A stretch of DNA of 64,000 nt from Lipingzhangella halophila (lineage in GTDB: Bacteria > Actinomycetota > Actinomycetes > Streptosporangiales > Streptosporangiaceae). Made by a program: the position numbers and the translations under genes. The notes below the pieces were generated by a model that saw only the letters and a list, made by a program, of their open reading frames with translations, was not told the origin of the DNA and ran no database searches. The first letter of the stretch is position 1; every line of letters starts with the position of its first letter. Below, piece by piece: positions 52,904-62,171 of this stretch. The stretch lies in NCBI RefSeq assembly GCF_014203805.1, contig NZ_JACHJT010000002.1:868001-932000 (forward strand). The letters run 5' to 3'.

Positions 52904-53119
52904 ATGGGGAGCACGCTAATCACCGAGGACATTTGGGTCGAGGAGCGTTTCGCCGAGATCGTGACCGGAATTCGGAGTGCCGCATCGGTTTCCGCCAAGA
53001 TCCGGCCGATCGAGGACCCCGACGCGAGCCCGGAGCCCGAGCGCGAGAGCGAAGCACCCGGCCAGGACCGCGAGGAGTCCGAGGACGATCGGCGTGACTC
53101 ACAGGACGACCGGCAGTAG
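52904..53119 (+). CDS. Tandem small acidic protein 3, diverged tail
   Basis: 71 aa from the ATG at 52904 with GAGGAG at six bases. The leader-like part VEERFAEIVTGIRSAASVSA matches the two preceding proteins, and the 5' flank is the same as that of protein 2. The C-terminal half differs: a Pro/Glu/Asp/Arg-rich stretch (PDASPEPERESEAPGQDREE) with no PWDD block and no DVEFP end. Conserved front with a variable back suggests separate roles of the halves. Confidence 0.7.
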   Translation: MGSTLITEDIWVEERFAEIVTGIRSAASVSAKIRPIEDPDASPEPERESEAPGQDREESEDDRRDSQDDRQ

Positions 53120-53151
53120 GCCATGGTCTGCTGATCCGGTGGTATAGGGGC

Positions 53152-53190
53152 GGCGCACCCGTTCTCTTGGGAGGGGGAGGCGGGTGCGCC
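53152..53190 (+). promoter_or_regulatory. Hairpin covering the SARP gene start
   Basis: A 10-bp stem GGCGCACCCG (53152-53161) / CGGGTGCGCC (53181-53190) encloses a 19-nt loop that contains GGGAGGGGGAGG (53169-53180). The 3' arm contains the GTG start codon (53184). Folding would hide the start while exposing the Shine-Dalgarno in the loop, so translation control or a terminator of the small-ORF transcript are both possible. Confidence 0.6.
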
Positions 53191-56100
53191 GACCTTGTGC
53201 TTACTTCCTGGTGGCCACAAATGGCCTTGCTACAGTGCCGTTTGTGGAATTCGGCGTTCTGGGCCCCATTACTGCCTGGGCCAACGACGAGGTGCTCCCC
53301 GTCGGAGGTCCGAGGCAGCGGTGTGTCTTGGGCGTGCTCCTCGTGGACGGGGGCAAGGAAGTCACCATCGAGCGGCTGGTCGACTATCTCTGGGACGACG
53401 ACCCCCCGCGCACCGCCCGCTCGGTGATCCAGGTCCAGATATCGCACTTGCGCCGCGCGTTTCCCGAGCTCATCGAGACCACAGCCGGCGGGTATCTCGC
53501 CCGTGTCGAGCCGAGCCTCGTCGACCTGCACCGGTTCCGCGGTCTGGTCGGTGACGCGAAGAACGTGTCTGACTCCGCCGACGCGGCCGTGCTCTGGGAA
53601 CGGGCACTCGGTTGCTGGCGGGGAACGCCGTTCTCCGGGATCGGGTCTGATTCCCTCTGGTACACGGTGGTCGAGCCGCTGTTGGAGGAGCGCTGGGCCG
53701 CCACGCTCGCTTGGGCGCGGTCCGTGTTCTCGCTGGGGCGGTATCAAGAGGTCATCACCCGCCTGACCCCATTGGTGCGCGAGGAGCCCTCTCGCGAGCC
53801 GTTCCACCACCTCCTCATGGCGGCTCTGCAGCGCAGTGGCCAGCGGGCGGCGGCGCTTTCGGTGTACCGCGAGATGCGCACGTATCTGGCCGAGGAGCTG
53901 GGGGTCGATCCGAACCCCGAGATCCAGGAACTGCACCAGCAGATCCTGCAAGACAACGACGGCGGTGTCCGGGGGGCGGACACGCTCCCTGGCCCTCCTC
54001 CGCGCGAGCCCGAGCCAAAAACCGAGAACGACATCGCCACCCTGGAGGGCCCACCGGAATTCGCTCCCCGCAACGACCTGCCGCGCGACATCCCCGACTT
54101 CACGGGCCGCGAGCAATCATTGTGGGAGCTGCTGCATGTGGGCCAGGAACGCGGCAGCGACGCTGCGCGCTCCGAGATCGCCGTCATCACCGGTCCCGGG
54201 GGAGCGGGCAAAACCACCCTGGCGGTGCACGCCGCCCACCGCCTGATCGATATCGATCGCTTTCCCGACGGCCAGCTCTTCATCGACCTGCACGGGTACA
54301 CGGTGGATCAGGAGCCGCTGACCGCGGCGACCGCGTTGGGCAGCCTGCTGCGGGCTGTCGGGGTCGACCCGGAGGCGATCCCCGAGTCCGAGGAGGAGCG
54401 CTCGGCGCTGTGGCGGGCCATGCTCGACAGCAGGCGCGTCCTGGTCGTGCTCGACAACGCGCGCAGCTTCGCTCAGGTCAACCCGCTCCTTCCGGCGGCT
54501 CCGGGCTCGCTGACCATGGTGACGACCCGCAACGACCTACCGGGACTGAGCGGGGCCCGCTACGTGCCCCTCAAGATGTTCGGCGAGAAGTCATCGCTGC
54601 AGTTGTTCCGCAACGCGCTTGGCGACGAGCGAATCGACGTGCAAGAGGAGCACGCTCGGCGAGTCGCGCGGCTGTGCGGCGGCCTCCCCCTGGCGTTGCG
54701 GATTGTTGTGGGCCGCATGGTTACCCGGCCCCGCTGGACCTTCGACCACGTCGCGCAGCGGCTGAGTGAGAACCAGCGCAGGTTCCGGGAGCTGCGTGTT
54801 GAGGGGCAGGACGTCGAGGCCGTCTTCGAACTGTCGTACCAGAGTCTCCACGAGACCCAGCGGCGCACGTTCCTGCTGCTCGGAATGATGATCGGGGGCA
54901 CCGTCGACCTGCACGGGGCGGCGGCGCTGCTCGACAGCGACCCGAGCGAGATCGACGATCCACTGCAGGAGCTGGTCAGCGTCTGCCTGCTCGAAGAGCT
55001 TGAGGCGGACCTGTTCCGGTTCCACGATCTCATCGGCCACTTCGCCTGGCAGAAGGCACGCCAAGTGCTGCCCGAGTCGGAGATCGAGGCCGCGCGCCAC
55101 AGCCTGGCCGACCACTACCTGGACGTAGCCCATAAGGCGGCCCGATGGCTGGGTCCCCGGGTGCACGACTACGACCTCGGGATCCTCGCGGCATCACGGT
55201 ACCGAAACGAGCTGTCGAGCCGGTCGCAGGCGATCGCGTGGTTCGAGCGGCACAAGGACAACCTCGCCTCGGCGGTGGACTACTACGCCTCTCTGGAGAT
55301 CGGAGAGCAGGCGTGGCAACTGGCCGACTCGATCTGGCGGTACTACGAGTCGTTCGGCTACAGCGAACTACTGCTGTCGACCCAGGAGCGGGCGCTCGTG
55401 GTGAGCCGGGATCAGGGCAACGACCGCGGCAGCGCGGTAACCCTGATCGGGCTGGGGATCGCGCACTGCCTCGCCGGGCGCTTCGAGACCGCGCTGGAGC
55501 TGCTCAATGAGGCGCGCGACACGCTCGCGGCGCTCGGCGACCACGAAGGCGAGACCCGCGCGCACGGCAACCTGGGCATGGTCTACGAGCGCATGGGACG
55601 CTTCCGTGAGGCCATGGCCCACCTCGAGAAGATTCTCGACCATGCCGTCCAGGTCGGCGATCGGCGGACCGAGGCTCTGCAGCGGGGGAACATCGCCACC
55701 CTGTGCCAGATCTTGGGGGACTACTCGCGCGCCATCGAGCAGTCTGAGGCCGCGCTACGGATCGAGAGTGAGGGGACGGCCTGGTCACACGTCGCGGCCA
55801 TGCGTGTCCTTGGTGAGGTCGCAGTTCGGCGCGGTGACTTCGACCAGGCGTTCTGTAACCTCAAGGAAGCGCTGGAACTCGCCGAGCACCTGGGCTCCCC
55901 CTCGGACGAGATCTACACGCGCAACGCTCTGGCCGTGGCGCAGCGGGAGTCGGGAGACCTGGAGAATGCTGTTGAGTCGCACTTGGCGGCCTTCGAACGC
56001 GCCGAGGAGACCGCGCAACGTAGCGCCGACGCCGAGATTCTCTATGAGTTGGGTACGACCTACGCCCGCGCTGGGCGCTACGACGAGGCGCAGGCATCGT

Positions 56101-56312
56101 TCGAACGGGCCCTGAAACTGGCCCAGGAACGCAAGGAGCGCTACGCCGAGGCACGTGCCCTGCTGGAGCTGGCAGTGTTGCCCTCAGGACTGGAGGAGCC
56201 GCACACCACGTGCGACCGGTTGGCAGCGGCGTACGCGACCTTCAGCGAGATCGGTGTCCCCGAAGCGGAACGCGCCCGCACCGAGCTCGAACGCCGCGAC
56301 TGCCGCGCCTGA
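53184..56312 (+). CDS. AfsR/SARP-type regulator with NB-ARC ATPase and TPR domains
   Basis: 1042 aa. GTG at 53184 is chosen because of the strong GGGAGGGGGAGG upstream; later in-frame GTGs (53211, 53244) lack one, although 53244 would give the family-typical beginning MEFGVLGP. Domains in order: OmpR-like winged helix (residues ~20-110), bacterial transcriptional activation domain (~115-255), NB-ARC ATPase (~290-600, Walker A ITGPGGAGKTTLAVHAAHR, hhGRExE-like VVLDNARSF), then TPR repeats to the end. This family activates secondary-metabolite and other pathways in actinomycetes. It follows the small-protein array by 64 nt on the same strand. No biosynthetic gene cluster is visible around it. 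Confidence 0.9.
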   Translation: MRRPCAYFLVATNGLATVPFVEFGVLGPITAWANDEVLPVGGPRQRCVLGVLLVDGGKEVTIERLVDYLWDDDPPRTARSVIQVQISHLRRAFPELIETTAGGYLARVEPSLVDLHRFRGLVGDAKNVSDSADAAVLWERALGCWRGTPFSGIGSDSLWYTVVEPLLEERWAATLAWARSVFSLGRYQEVITRLTPLVREEPSREPFHHLLMAALQRSGQRAAALSVYREMRTYLAEELGVDPNPEIQELHQQILQDNDGGVRGADTLPGPPPREPEPKTENDIATLEGPPEFAPRNDLPRDIPDFTGREQSLWELLHVGQERGSDAARSEIAVITGPGGAGKTTLAVHAAHRLIDIDRFPDGQLFIDLHGYTVDQEPLTAATALGSLLRAVGVDPEAIPESEEERSALWRAMLDSRRVLVVLDNARSFAQVNPLLPAAPGSLTMVTTRNDLPGLSGARYVPLKMFGEKSSLQLFRNALGDERIDVQEEHARRVARLCGGLPLALRIVVGRMVTRPRWTFDHVAQRLSENQRRFRELRVEGQDVEAVFELSYQSLHETQRRTFLLLGMMIGGTVDLHGAAALLDSDPSEIDDPLQELVSVCLLEELEADLFRFHDLIGHFAWQKARQVLPESEIEAARHSLADHYLDVAHKAARWLGPRVHDYDLGILAASRYRNELSSRSQAIAWFERHKDNLASAVDYYASLEIGEQAWQLADSIWRYYESFGYSELLLSTQERALVVSRDQGNDRGSAVTLIGLGIAHCLAGRFETALELLNEARDTLAALGDHEGETRAHGNLGMVYERMGRFREAMAHLEKILDHAVQVGDRRTEALQRGNIATLCQILGDYSRAIEQSEAALRIESEGTAWSHVAAMRVLGEVAVRRGDFDQAFCNLKEALELAEHLGSPSDEIYTRNALAVAQRESGDLENAVESHLAAFERAEETAQRSADAEILYELGTTYARAGRYDEAQASFERALKLAQERKERYAEARALLELAVLPSGLEEPHTTCDRLAAAYATFSEIGVPEAERARTELERRDCRA

Positions 56313-56387
56313 CAACGGGTGGCCCAGCCGGCGCGCTCGGGGAGACGCCGGACAGCAACGCGCCCCCGAGCGAAACGAAGTTCCAGG

Positions 56388-57254
56388 TCACGTCGGCTTG
56401 CCGCGTTGCGGTCGCCTGCGTGCGGTGAGCGCGGCTCCGTTCCGCCGGGCCGCTTTGGGGCGGCGGTAGAGCCGACCGCGCGCGGCCTGGCGGCGCATGT
56501 CCCACATGTAGGCGTTCTTCGGCAACGTGCGCACGGCCATCGGAAGCCGCGGGTACACGGCTCGAACAACGGCGAACAGCGTGTCGAACCTCCGCTGCTG
56601 CCGCGGGCCCCACTCCAGGCCCAGCTCGTCGCGGATCCGCGGCGGGAGAAGGCCGGCGCTCAGGAAGCGCTGCATCCGGGCCAGCGGGCGCACGAGCGGG
56701 TTGGCCGGTGCGAAGAGCCCTTGGGTGATCTTCCGCGCCGTGTCGCCGACCTCGATGGAGTCGATCATCCGGGCCCAGTAGGCCTCGAAGTCGGCGCGGG
56801 TGGCCGGCCAGTGGTCCTCGGGGCAGCCCAGCGCCGTGGCGAACACGGCGGACTGCGCGTACACCTCGTCCTTGACCTTCGGGGCGAGCTCGCCGAACGT
56901 CATCTCGTACATCCGAACCCCGCTCGCGTACAGCGTGGCGGCCACCCAGACCTGCAGGTCGGGGTCGAGGCCGTGGTACCCGGGGCCGCTGATCCGCTTG
57001 TGCATCGCGCGCACGATCCGGGCGACGCGTTCCGCCTCCTCCGCCGTTCCGAAAACCAGGCCGTAGACAAACGTGAGCGTGCCGCGCAGCCGGTTGATCG
57101 GGCGCGCGGAGAAGTCGCTGTGCTCGTGGACGCCCTGGCCGACGGCCGGGTGCGCCACCTGCAGCAGGATCGCGTACCCGGCACCGCCGAGCAGCACCGC
57201 CTCGCGGTTCAACCGCCTGATCTGGGCGTCGTCGGGGAACAGCCCATTGTCCAT
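56388..57254 (-). CDS. MpaB-family oxygenase (DUF2236)
   Basis: 288 aa. The conserved pieces of the oxygenase MpaB/latex-clearing (rubber oxygenase) superfamily are present: LNREAVLLGGAGYAILLQVA, HPAVGQGVHEHSDF, FVYGLVFGTAEEAERVARIV and KRISGPGYHGLDPDLQVWVA. The His residues in the H-P-x-V-G-x-G-V-x-x-H pattern probably bind haem. Substrate unknown. The MDNGLFPDDAQI start is supported. Confidence 0.85.
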   Translation of the reverse strand: MDNGLFPDDAQIRRLNREAVLLGGAGYAILLQVAHPAVGQGVHEHSDFSARPINRLRGTLTFVYGLVFGTAEEAERVARIVRAMHKRISGPGYHGLDPDLQVWVAATLYASGVRMYEMTFGELAPKVKDEVYAQSAVFATALGCPEDHWPATRADFEAYWARMIDSIEVGDTARKITQGLFAPANPLVRPLARMQRFLSAGLLPPRIRDELGLEWGPRQQRRFDTLFAVVRAVYPRLPMAVRTLPKNAYMWDMRRQAARGRLYRRPKAARRNGAALTARRRPQRGKPT

Positions 57255-57316
57255 ACAACGAGCGTAGGTCGCCGATGCCGCGTACGGGAACGCGGAGCTG
57301 GTGCCACACTGGACCC

Positions 57317-58006
57317 ATGTACCAGGAAAGGGCGTCGCACGTGGTCAGCGCCGTTGTGTGGCACGGGACCGCGACATCCCCCGCGGAGATGGGGCACCGG
57401 GTGCTGCCCGACGGCTGCATGGACCTTCTCTGGGCGGACGGCACCCTGTGGGTGGCCGGTCCGGACACCGTCGGCTACGTCGCACCGTGGCCGGAGGGTA
57501 CCCGGTTCAGCGGTGTGCGCTTCAGCCCCGGCACCGCCCCACTGCTCCTCGGGGTGGCGGCGCACGAGGTTCGCGACCGGGTGCTGCCCCTCGCTGACAT
57601 CGTGCCGGCGGCGCACGCGCGTCGCCTCACCGAGTTCGTCGGTCAGGCGCGCCACCGCGAGTCTGCGCTCGAAGAGATCGCCGCCGGGTGGGCCGCGCGG
57701 GCCGACCCGCCGGACCCGCGGATCCAGGAGGTCGTGCGCCTCGCGCGGGCGGGCATGCCCGTCACGGCCATGGCGGATACCGTCGGCGTGGGCGAGCGGC
57801 GGCTGCACCGTTGGTGCCGTGCCGCGTTCGGTTACGGACCGAAGACGCTGGCCAGGATCCTGCGGATGAACCGCGCGCTCACCATGGCCCGAGGCGGCAC
57901 ACCGCTGGCCGCCGTCGCGGCCGCGGCGGGATACGCCGACCAGGCGCACCTGGGGCGCGACTTCCGTGCTCTGGCCGATGCGCCGCCCAGTGCGCTTATT
58001 CAGTAG
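57317..58006 (+). CDS. AraC-family transcriptional regulator
   Basis: 229 aa from the ATG at 57317 (the frame extends to 57275, but ATG MYQERASHV is the probable start). Residues ~1-125 form a DUF6597/Ada-like sensing region (HRVLPDGCMDLLWADGTLWV). The C-terminal AraC double helix-turn-helix shows VTAMADTVGVGERRLHRWCR and AAVAAAAGYADQAHLGRDFR. Target is unknown; the convergent VOC gene overlaps its end by 11 nt. Confidence 0.85.
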   Translation: MYQERASHVVSAVVWHGTATSPAEMGHRVLPDGCMDLLWADGTLWVAGPDTVGYVAPWPEGTRFSGVRFSPGTAPLLLGVAAHEVRDRVLPLADIVPAAHARRLTEFVGQARHRESALEEIAAGWAARADPPDPRIQEVVRLARAGMPVTAMADTVGVGERRLHRWCRAAFGYGPKTLARILRMNRALTMARGGTPLAAVAAAAGYADQAHLGRDFRALADAPPSALIQ

Positions 58007-58397
58007 CGGGTTGCGGGGCGAACAGGTCGACGCCGTTGCCGTCCGGGTCGAGAACCACCGCGTAGCGCTGGCCCCAGAACGCGTCCCACGGCTCCTTGTG
58101 CCCCTTGTGCCCGGCGCGGACCAGCTCGGAGTAGACCCGGTCGACCTCCGCGGGGCTGTCGCAGGCGAATCCGAGGCTGATCCCGGGACCGCCCTGCGGC
58201 GGGGTCCAGTCGGGGTCGAAGGAGCGGACGGTCGCCACGGTGTCCCAGAGGAGACGCACCCCGCCGGGGAGTTCGGCCTCCACGTGCGGTGCGGTGTCGG
58301 AGTCCGCGGGGACGGCGACCCCGAGCCGGCGGTAGAAGGCCAGCGACTCGGCCATGTCAGCGGTAACAATGCCGACTACTGCGAATGAAGGTGTCAT
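57996..58397 (-). CDS. VOC-family (glyoxalase/bleomycin-resistance) protein
   Basis: 133 aa from the ATG at 58397. One VOC domain with two beta-alpha-beta units: VVGIVTADMAESLAFYRRLG, GFACDSPAEVDRVYSELVRA and the end VVLDPDGNGVDLFAP. Enzymatic or binding role cannot be distinguished. It overlaps the convergent AraC gene by 11 nt. Confidence 0.87.
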   Translation of the reverse strand: MTPSFAVVGIVTADMAESLAFYRRLGVAVPADSDTAPHVEAELPGGVRLLWDTVATVRSFDPDWTPPQGGPGISLGFACDSPAEVDRVYSELVRAGHKGHKEPWDAFWGQRYAVVLDPDGNGVDLFAPQPATE

Positions 58398-58661
58398 GCC
58401 AGCACGATAGGCATCGGGGCAGCGCGCGGTCATGAACGAATCGGACACCGGCTCCGTCGCCGGCCCCTTCTTGCTCGCTGGTCGCGGAGCCGGGGCGAGG
58501 TGTTGCCGAAGCGCGGTCTCCACTGCGATACCGTCGCCCTAAGTGGTACGCGGGCTTCGCGGGAGGTGCCTGGTCGCCTTTCTCGTGCTTGCCACGCATC
58601 GTGACCTCACGTGCTGGCGCGCCACGCGGTCAACTTCGGGTACCAGAAGGAACTCACGCCA

Positions 58662-59453
58662 ATGCCGCAGAAGAAATTGACGGTCAATCGCTCTAGTTTC
58701 GGGCACCGCCTCTGGTACGCGGTGTGCCACCCGGAGCGGGTGCCCGCGTACGTGCGCAGGGCCGGGCGCGACGCGTGGTTGCGGCTACGCTCCCGCGACC
58801 ACGTCTCGTACTACCGCGCGGTGATGAAGTCGGACACCGCGCGCAATCCGCGATCGGCGGTGGGCAGCAAGAGCGATAAAGGGTGGCAGCACCTCGGTGC
58901 CGTGCAGTTCGATTACCTGGTCAAGCACGGGCTGAACCCGGAAGACCGGATGCTGGAGATCGGCTGCGGCAATCTGCGCGCGGGGTGGCGATTCATCGAG
59001 TACCTCGAACCGGAGAACTACTACGGGATCGACATCTCGCCGGACATCCTTTTCGCGGCGCAGGAGACCGTGGCTACGAAGAAGCTGCAGGACAAGCTGC
59101 CCAGACTGACACCGGTGCGCGACCTCACCTTCTCGTTCCTGCCCGACTCGTTCTTCCGGGTCGTGCACGCGCACAGCGTCTTCTCGCACTCGCCGTTGTC
59201 GGTGATCGACCAGTGCCTGGCCAACGTCGGCCGGATCATGACCTCCGACGGCTGGTTCGACTTCACCTACGACCGCACGGAGGACCAGGAGCACCAGGTT
59301 CTGCGCGAGGACTTCTACTACCGCACCGAGACCCTTGTCGCGCTGGCGGAGAAGCACGGCCTCAAGGCCGAGTTCATGGAGGACTGGGAGCGCTCGAAGC
59401 ATGGCCAGTCCAAGATCCGCGTCACGCACGCCAACCCGGCCTCCGAAGCCTGA
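58662..59453 (+). CDS. Class I SAM-dependent methyltransferase
   Basis: 263 aa from the ATG at 58662 (AAGGA upstream at a ~10-nt spacing). The Rossmann SAM-binding motif is LEIGCGNLRAGWRFIEYL, followed by YYGIDISPDILFAAQETV and HAHSVFSHSPLSVIDQ. The N-terminal ~75 residues contain a basic helical part (FGHRLWYAVCHPERVPAYVR). The substrate is unknown. Isolated gene; the next gene is convergent. Confidence 0.85.
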   Translation: MPQKKLTVNRSSFGHRLWYAVCHPERVPAYVRRAGRDAWLRLRSRDHVSYYRAVMKSDTARNPRSAVGSKSDKGWQHLGAVQFDYLVKHGLNPEDRMLEIGCGNLRAGWRFIEYLEPENYYGIDISPDILFAAQETVATKKLQDKLPRLTPVRDLTFSFLPDSFFRVVHAHSVFSHSPLSVIDQCLANVGRIMTSDGWFDFTYDRTEDQEHQVLREDFYYRTETLVALAEKHGLKAEFMEDWERSKHGQSKIRVTHANPASEA

Positions 59454-59521
59454 GCGCTGTTCGTTGGCTGAGGCGACCTCTCGCGGAGCCGTGAGAGGCC
59501 GCCCCAGCAACCGCGGCGGTA

Positions 59522-60454
59522 CTAGCTGAAGTCGAGTACGAGGCGGCCACGGGTGCCGCCCGCCTCCAGGAGCCGGTGCGCTTCGGGAGCGCGCTCCGCC
59601 GGAAGGACCTGGGCGACCCGGAGGCTGAGAACGCCGTCCTCGGCCTGGCGCGCCAGCCGGTCCAGCGCCGCTGTGTCGGTGGCGGAGTAGGCCACCATCA
59701 CCGGGTGAACGGAGATACCACGCTCTGCCGGCCCGTTCCATCCCCGCACCGTCGCGATTCCGCCGCCGTCGGCGACCGCCGGGACGGCACGCTCGTTCAG
59801 CACCGCACCATCGGCGAGACCGGGAACACCCTCCGGAACGACCTCGCGGATGCGCGTGGCGACATCGTCCCCACGCTCCACAACGTCGTCGGCCCCTAGC
59901 TCATGCACCAAGGCGGTGTCGGCGGGTTTTGCGTCACCGATCACGCGCAGCCCGTCCGCCTTCGCCAACTGGATCACGTCACCGCCGAAGGCGCCCGCGG
60001 CGCCGGTGACGGCGAGCGCTTCCCCTCTGGACAGCGCGAGCGCGTCGACGGCGAGGCGAGCGGTCATGGCGTTCATCAGCAGGGTGGCAGCGGCGGAAAA
60101 GTCGGCACCCTTGGGTGCGGGCACGACCGACGCGGCGGGCACCACGATCTGCTCGGCGTAGGCGCCGTGCGCCCCGCTCGGCACTACCAGGGCCACCACC
60201 TGCTGGCCCACGGTGAGCCGATCGCCGACCCCGGGACCGAGCTGGTCGATGACCCCGGCGGCGTCCATGCCCGGTACGTACGGAGGTCGACTCTCCAGTC
60301 TCCTGGCACCCGAGCGCAGTACCGTGTCGGTCGGGTTCACCGCCGCGGCATGAACCCGAACGCGAACCTCACCCTGACCCGCCTGCGACTCCGGCAGGTC
60401 CAGCACCTCAAGTGCTTCGGGTCCTCCGAACTCTGTTACTCCCACAGCTTTCAT
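59522..60454 (-). CDS. NADP-dependent zinc-less MDR oxidoreductase
   Basis: 310 aa from the ATG at 60454 (MKAVGVTEFGGPEALEVLDL). Quinone-reductase-like medium-chain reductase: substrate-binding domain with VHAAAVNPTDTVLRSG, then the Rossmann motif AVTGAAGAFGGDVIQLAKAD. No zinc-binding cysteines. It probably reduces quinones or enones. Unlinked to its neighbours. Confidence 0.88.
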   Translation of the reverse strand: MKAVGVTEFGGPEALEVLDLPESQAGQGEVRVRVHAAAVNPTDTVLRSGARRLESRPPYVPGMDAAGVIDQLGPGVGDRLTVGQQVVALVVPSGAHGAYAEQIVVPAASVVPAPKGADFSAAATLLMNAMTARLAVDALALSRGEALAVTGAAGAFGGDVIQLAKADGLRVIGDAKPADTALVHELGADDVVERGDDVATRIREVVPEGVPGLADGAVLNERAVPAVADGGGIATVRGWNGPAERGISVHPVMVAYSATDTAALDRLARQAEDGVLSLRVAQVLPAERAPEAHRLLEAGGTRGRLVLDFS

Positions 60455-60715
60455 GTCCGTGAGCAACCCGAACGGACGCACGGGGTATTCCATCTGGTGG
60501 CGCGGGCCGGCGGCAGAGCTGCACGCCGGCCCGCGCGCGGCCGGCAGCGGGGCCTGCGCTACCTGCTCGGCCTGGGTGCGTGGCCCGGGGTGTTGCGAAC
60601 CACCAATGAGGTCGCTCAGGTCAACAGGCCGCACGCCCCGGGTGAAGCCGGAGCGGGCGGCGGCGAATCCGCGGCACCCGCTGGTTTTCCTTTCGGGCTC
60701 GCAACAGGCCCCGGG

Positions 60716-61708
60716 CTACCCGGGAATGATTTCCCGAGTGGCGTCGCGCACGACCAGGTCTCGCAGTTTCTCCCGCTCGGCCGGGGTCGGCTCGCGCACG
60801 TGCTCGGCGGCGGCGAGCAGGTCGGATTCGCGAGCGTCCGGCAGCCAGGTCGGTGCCTCGATCACGACATGGGTGTCGTCGTGCCGGGTGAGCATCTGGG
60901 GGCCGGTGGAGTAGTGCCGCAGGAGGCCGGGCCCCCGGTCCTCGCAGGTGACGTCGGTCAGGTCGGCGCAGGGGTCGTCGAAGTTCGCGTAGCCGGGGTC
61001 CGCGTAGCCGGTGACATGCAACGCGCGGGACTCCTGCCCGGTGGAGCGGTAGGTGACCTCCAGGTAGGAGTCCTTGATCGCCACGGCGCCCGCTGGTTCC
61101 CACCCCTCGCGGTCCAGCACCACCATGGAGCCGGGGAGTGTGTCGAATGCCGTGCGGGCCTCTTCCCGGCCTTCTGCCACGTACCGCGCCACCACCGTAG
61201 AAACGCTGACCACCAGGATTAGTGCGCTGATCACCGCGATGGCGCGCAACCGCCTCCTCCCGAACGAGTGGCGGACCACCTGGACGAACGTCGCCGCGCT
61301 GGTGAGAAGGGTGAGCGTCATCGCCTCAACGGGACGATCCGACCATGGCGACACGGCAGCCCACCACACGAGGCCGATCGCCGCGGGGCAGGCGAGGAGC
61401 AGCCCGATCGCCGCGGTCGCCCGGGGGCGCGGCACGCGCAGCCGGCGCAGCAACCAGGCCACCGGGAGGACGGGCACGCTGGCAGTCACGATCGACACGG
61501 CCAGAACGAGGGCGACCTCGCCGGGTTCCCAGGTCTCGGGCCTCCCGACGAAGGGCATTATGACGCCGACCAGCGGAAAGTACAGCACCACCGGCCACAC
61601 GAGCCCGATGGGCACGGCCGCGGCCACCCCCGAACTCCCGGCCGGGGCCGTCCGCTGAGCGGCCTCTCCCACCCCGCCGTCCCGGTCGTTGGTTCCCTCT
61701 ACCGTCAT
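60716..61708 (-). CDS. Hypothetical membrane protein with extracytoplasmic tail
   Basis: 330 aa from the ATG at 61708; a GTG six nt earlier is equally plausible given GGAGG at 61718-61722. About five hydrophobic helices in the first 170 residues (PIGLVWPVVLYFPLVGVIMP; VALVLAVSIVTASVPVLPVA; AIAVISALILVVSVSTVVAR). The C-terminal ~140 residues look soluble and probably face outside, with two Cys in DPCADLTDVTCEDRG. No family recognised. Confidence 0.7.
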   Translation of the reverse strand: MTVEGTNDRDGGVGEAAQRTAPAGSSGVAAAVPIGLVWPVVLYFPLVGVIMPFVGRPETWEPGEVALVLAVSIVTASVPVLPVAWLLRRLRVPRPRATAAIGLLLACPAAIGLVWWAAVSPWSDRPVEAMTLTLLTSAATFVQVVRHSFGRRRLRAIAVISALILVVSVSTVVARYVAEGREEARTAFDTLPGSMVVLDREGWEPAGAVAIKDSYLEVTYRSTGQESRALHVTGYADPGYANFDDPCADLTDVTCEDRGPGLLRHYSTGPQMLTRHDDTHVVIEAPTWLPDARESDLLAAAEHVREPTPAEREKLRDLVVRDATREIIPG

Positions 61709-62017
61709 GGACACCCACCCTCCGCCGTCGCGTTCGGATGGGATGCGAGCGGCGCTGGAAAGGTTCCCGGCGCCGCGATCCGCGTTGCCGACTTCTCCGG
61801 CATCGCAGTGGTCGCCAGCACCGTGTTGGCATCGGTGGCCGAGCCGGCCGGTCTCCCCGCCAACAGGCGGGCTGGTCGCGGCCACCGGAACACAGCGAAG
61901 CCCGTGAGCCCGCTTGGCGGGCCCGCGAAAGGAGCGGAACCCGCTTCTCCGCGCCCCGGCAAGGCGGATTCACAGTGCGAGCACTCCACACAGTCCGCTA
62001 GACTGGCTCTCGTTGCC

Positions 62018-62092
<75 letters not shown>

Positions 62093-62171
62093 CAGAGAAA
62101 CGGGTGTCCACGCAGGTGGGCACCCGTTTTGTGTGTGCGGGGGTTGTGGGCTCTCAGGGGCCGGTACACAT

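Noticed and set aside
52438-56312. RiPP biosynthetic cluster built on the three small ORFs
   Set aside because: No lanthipeptide synthetase, radical-SAM enzyme, YcaO, ATP-grasp ligase, protease or transporter lies nearby; an AfsR-type regulator alone is not enough.
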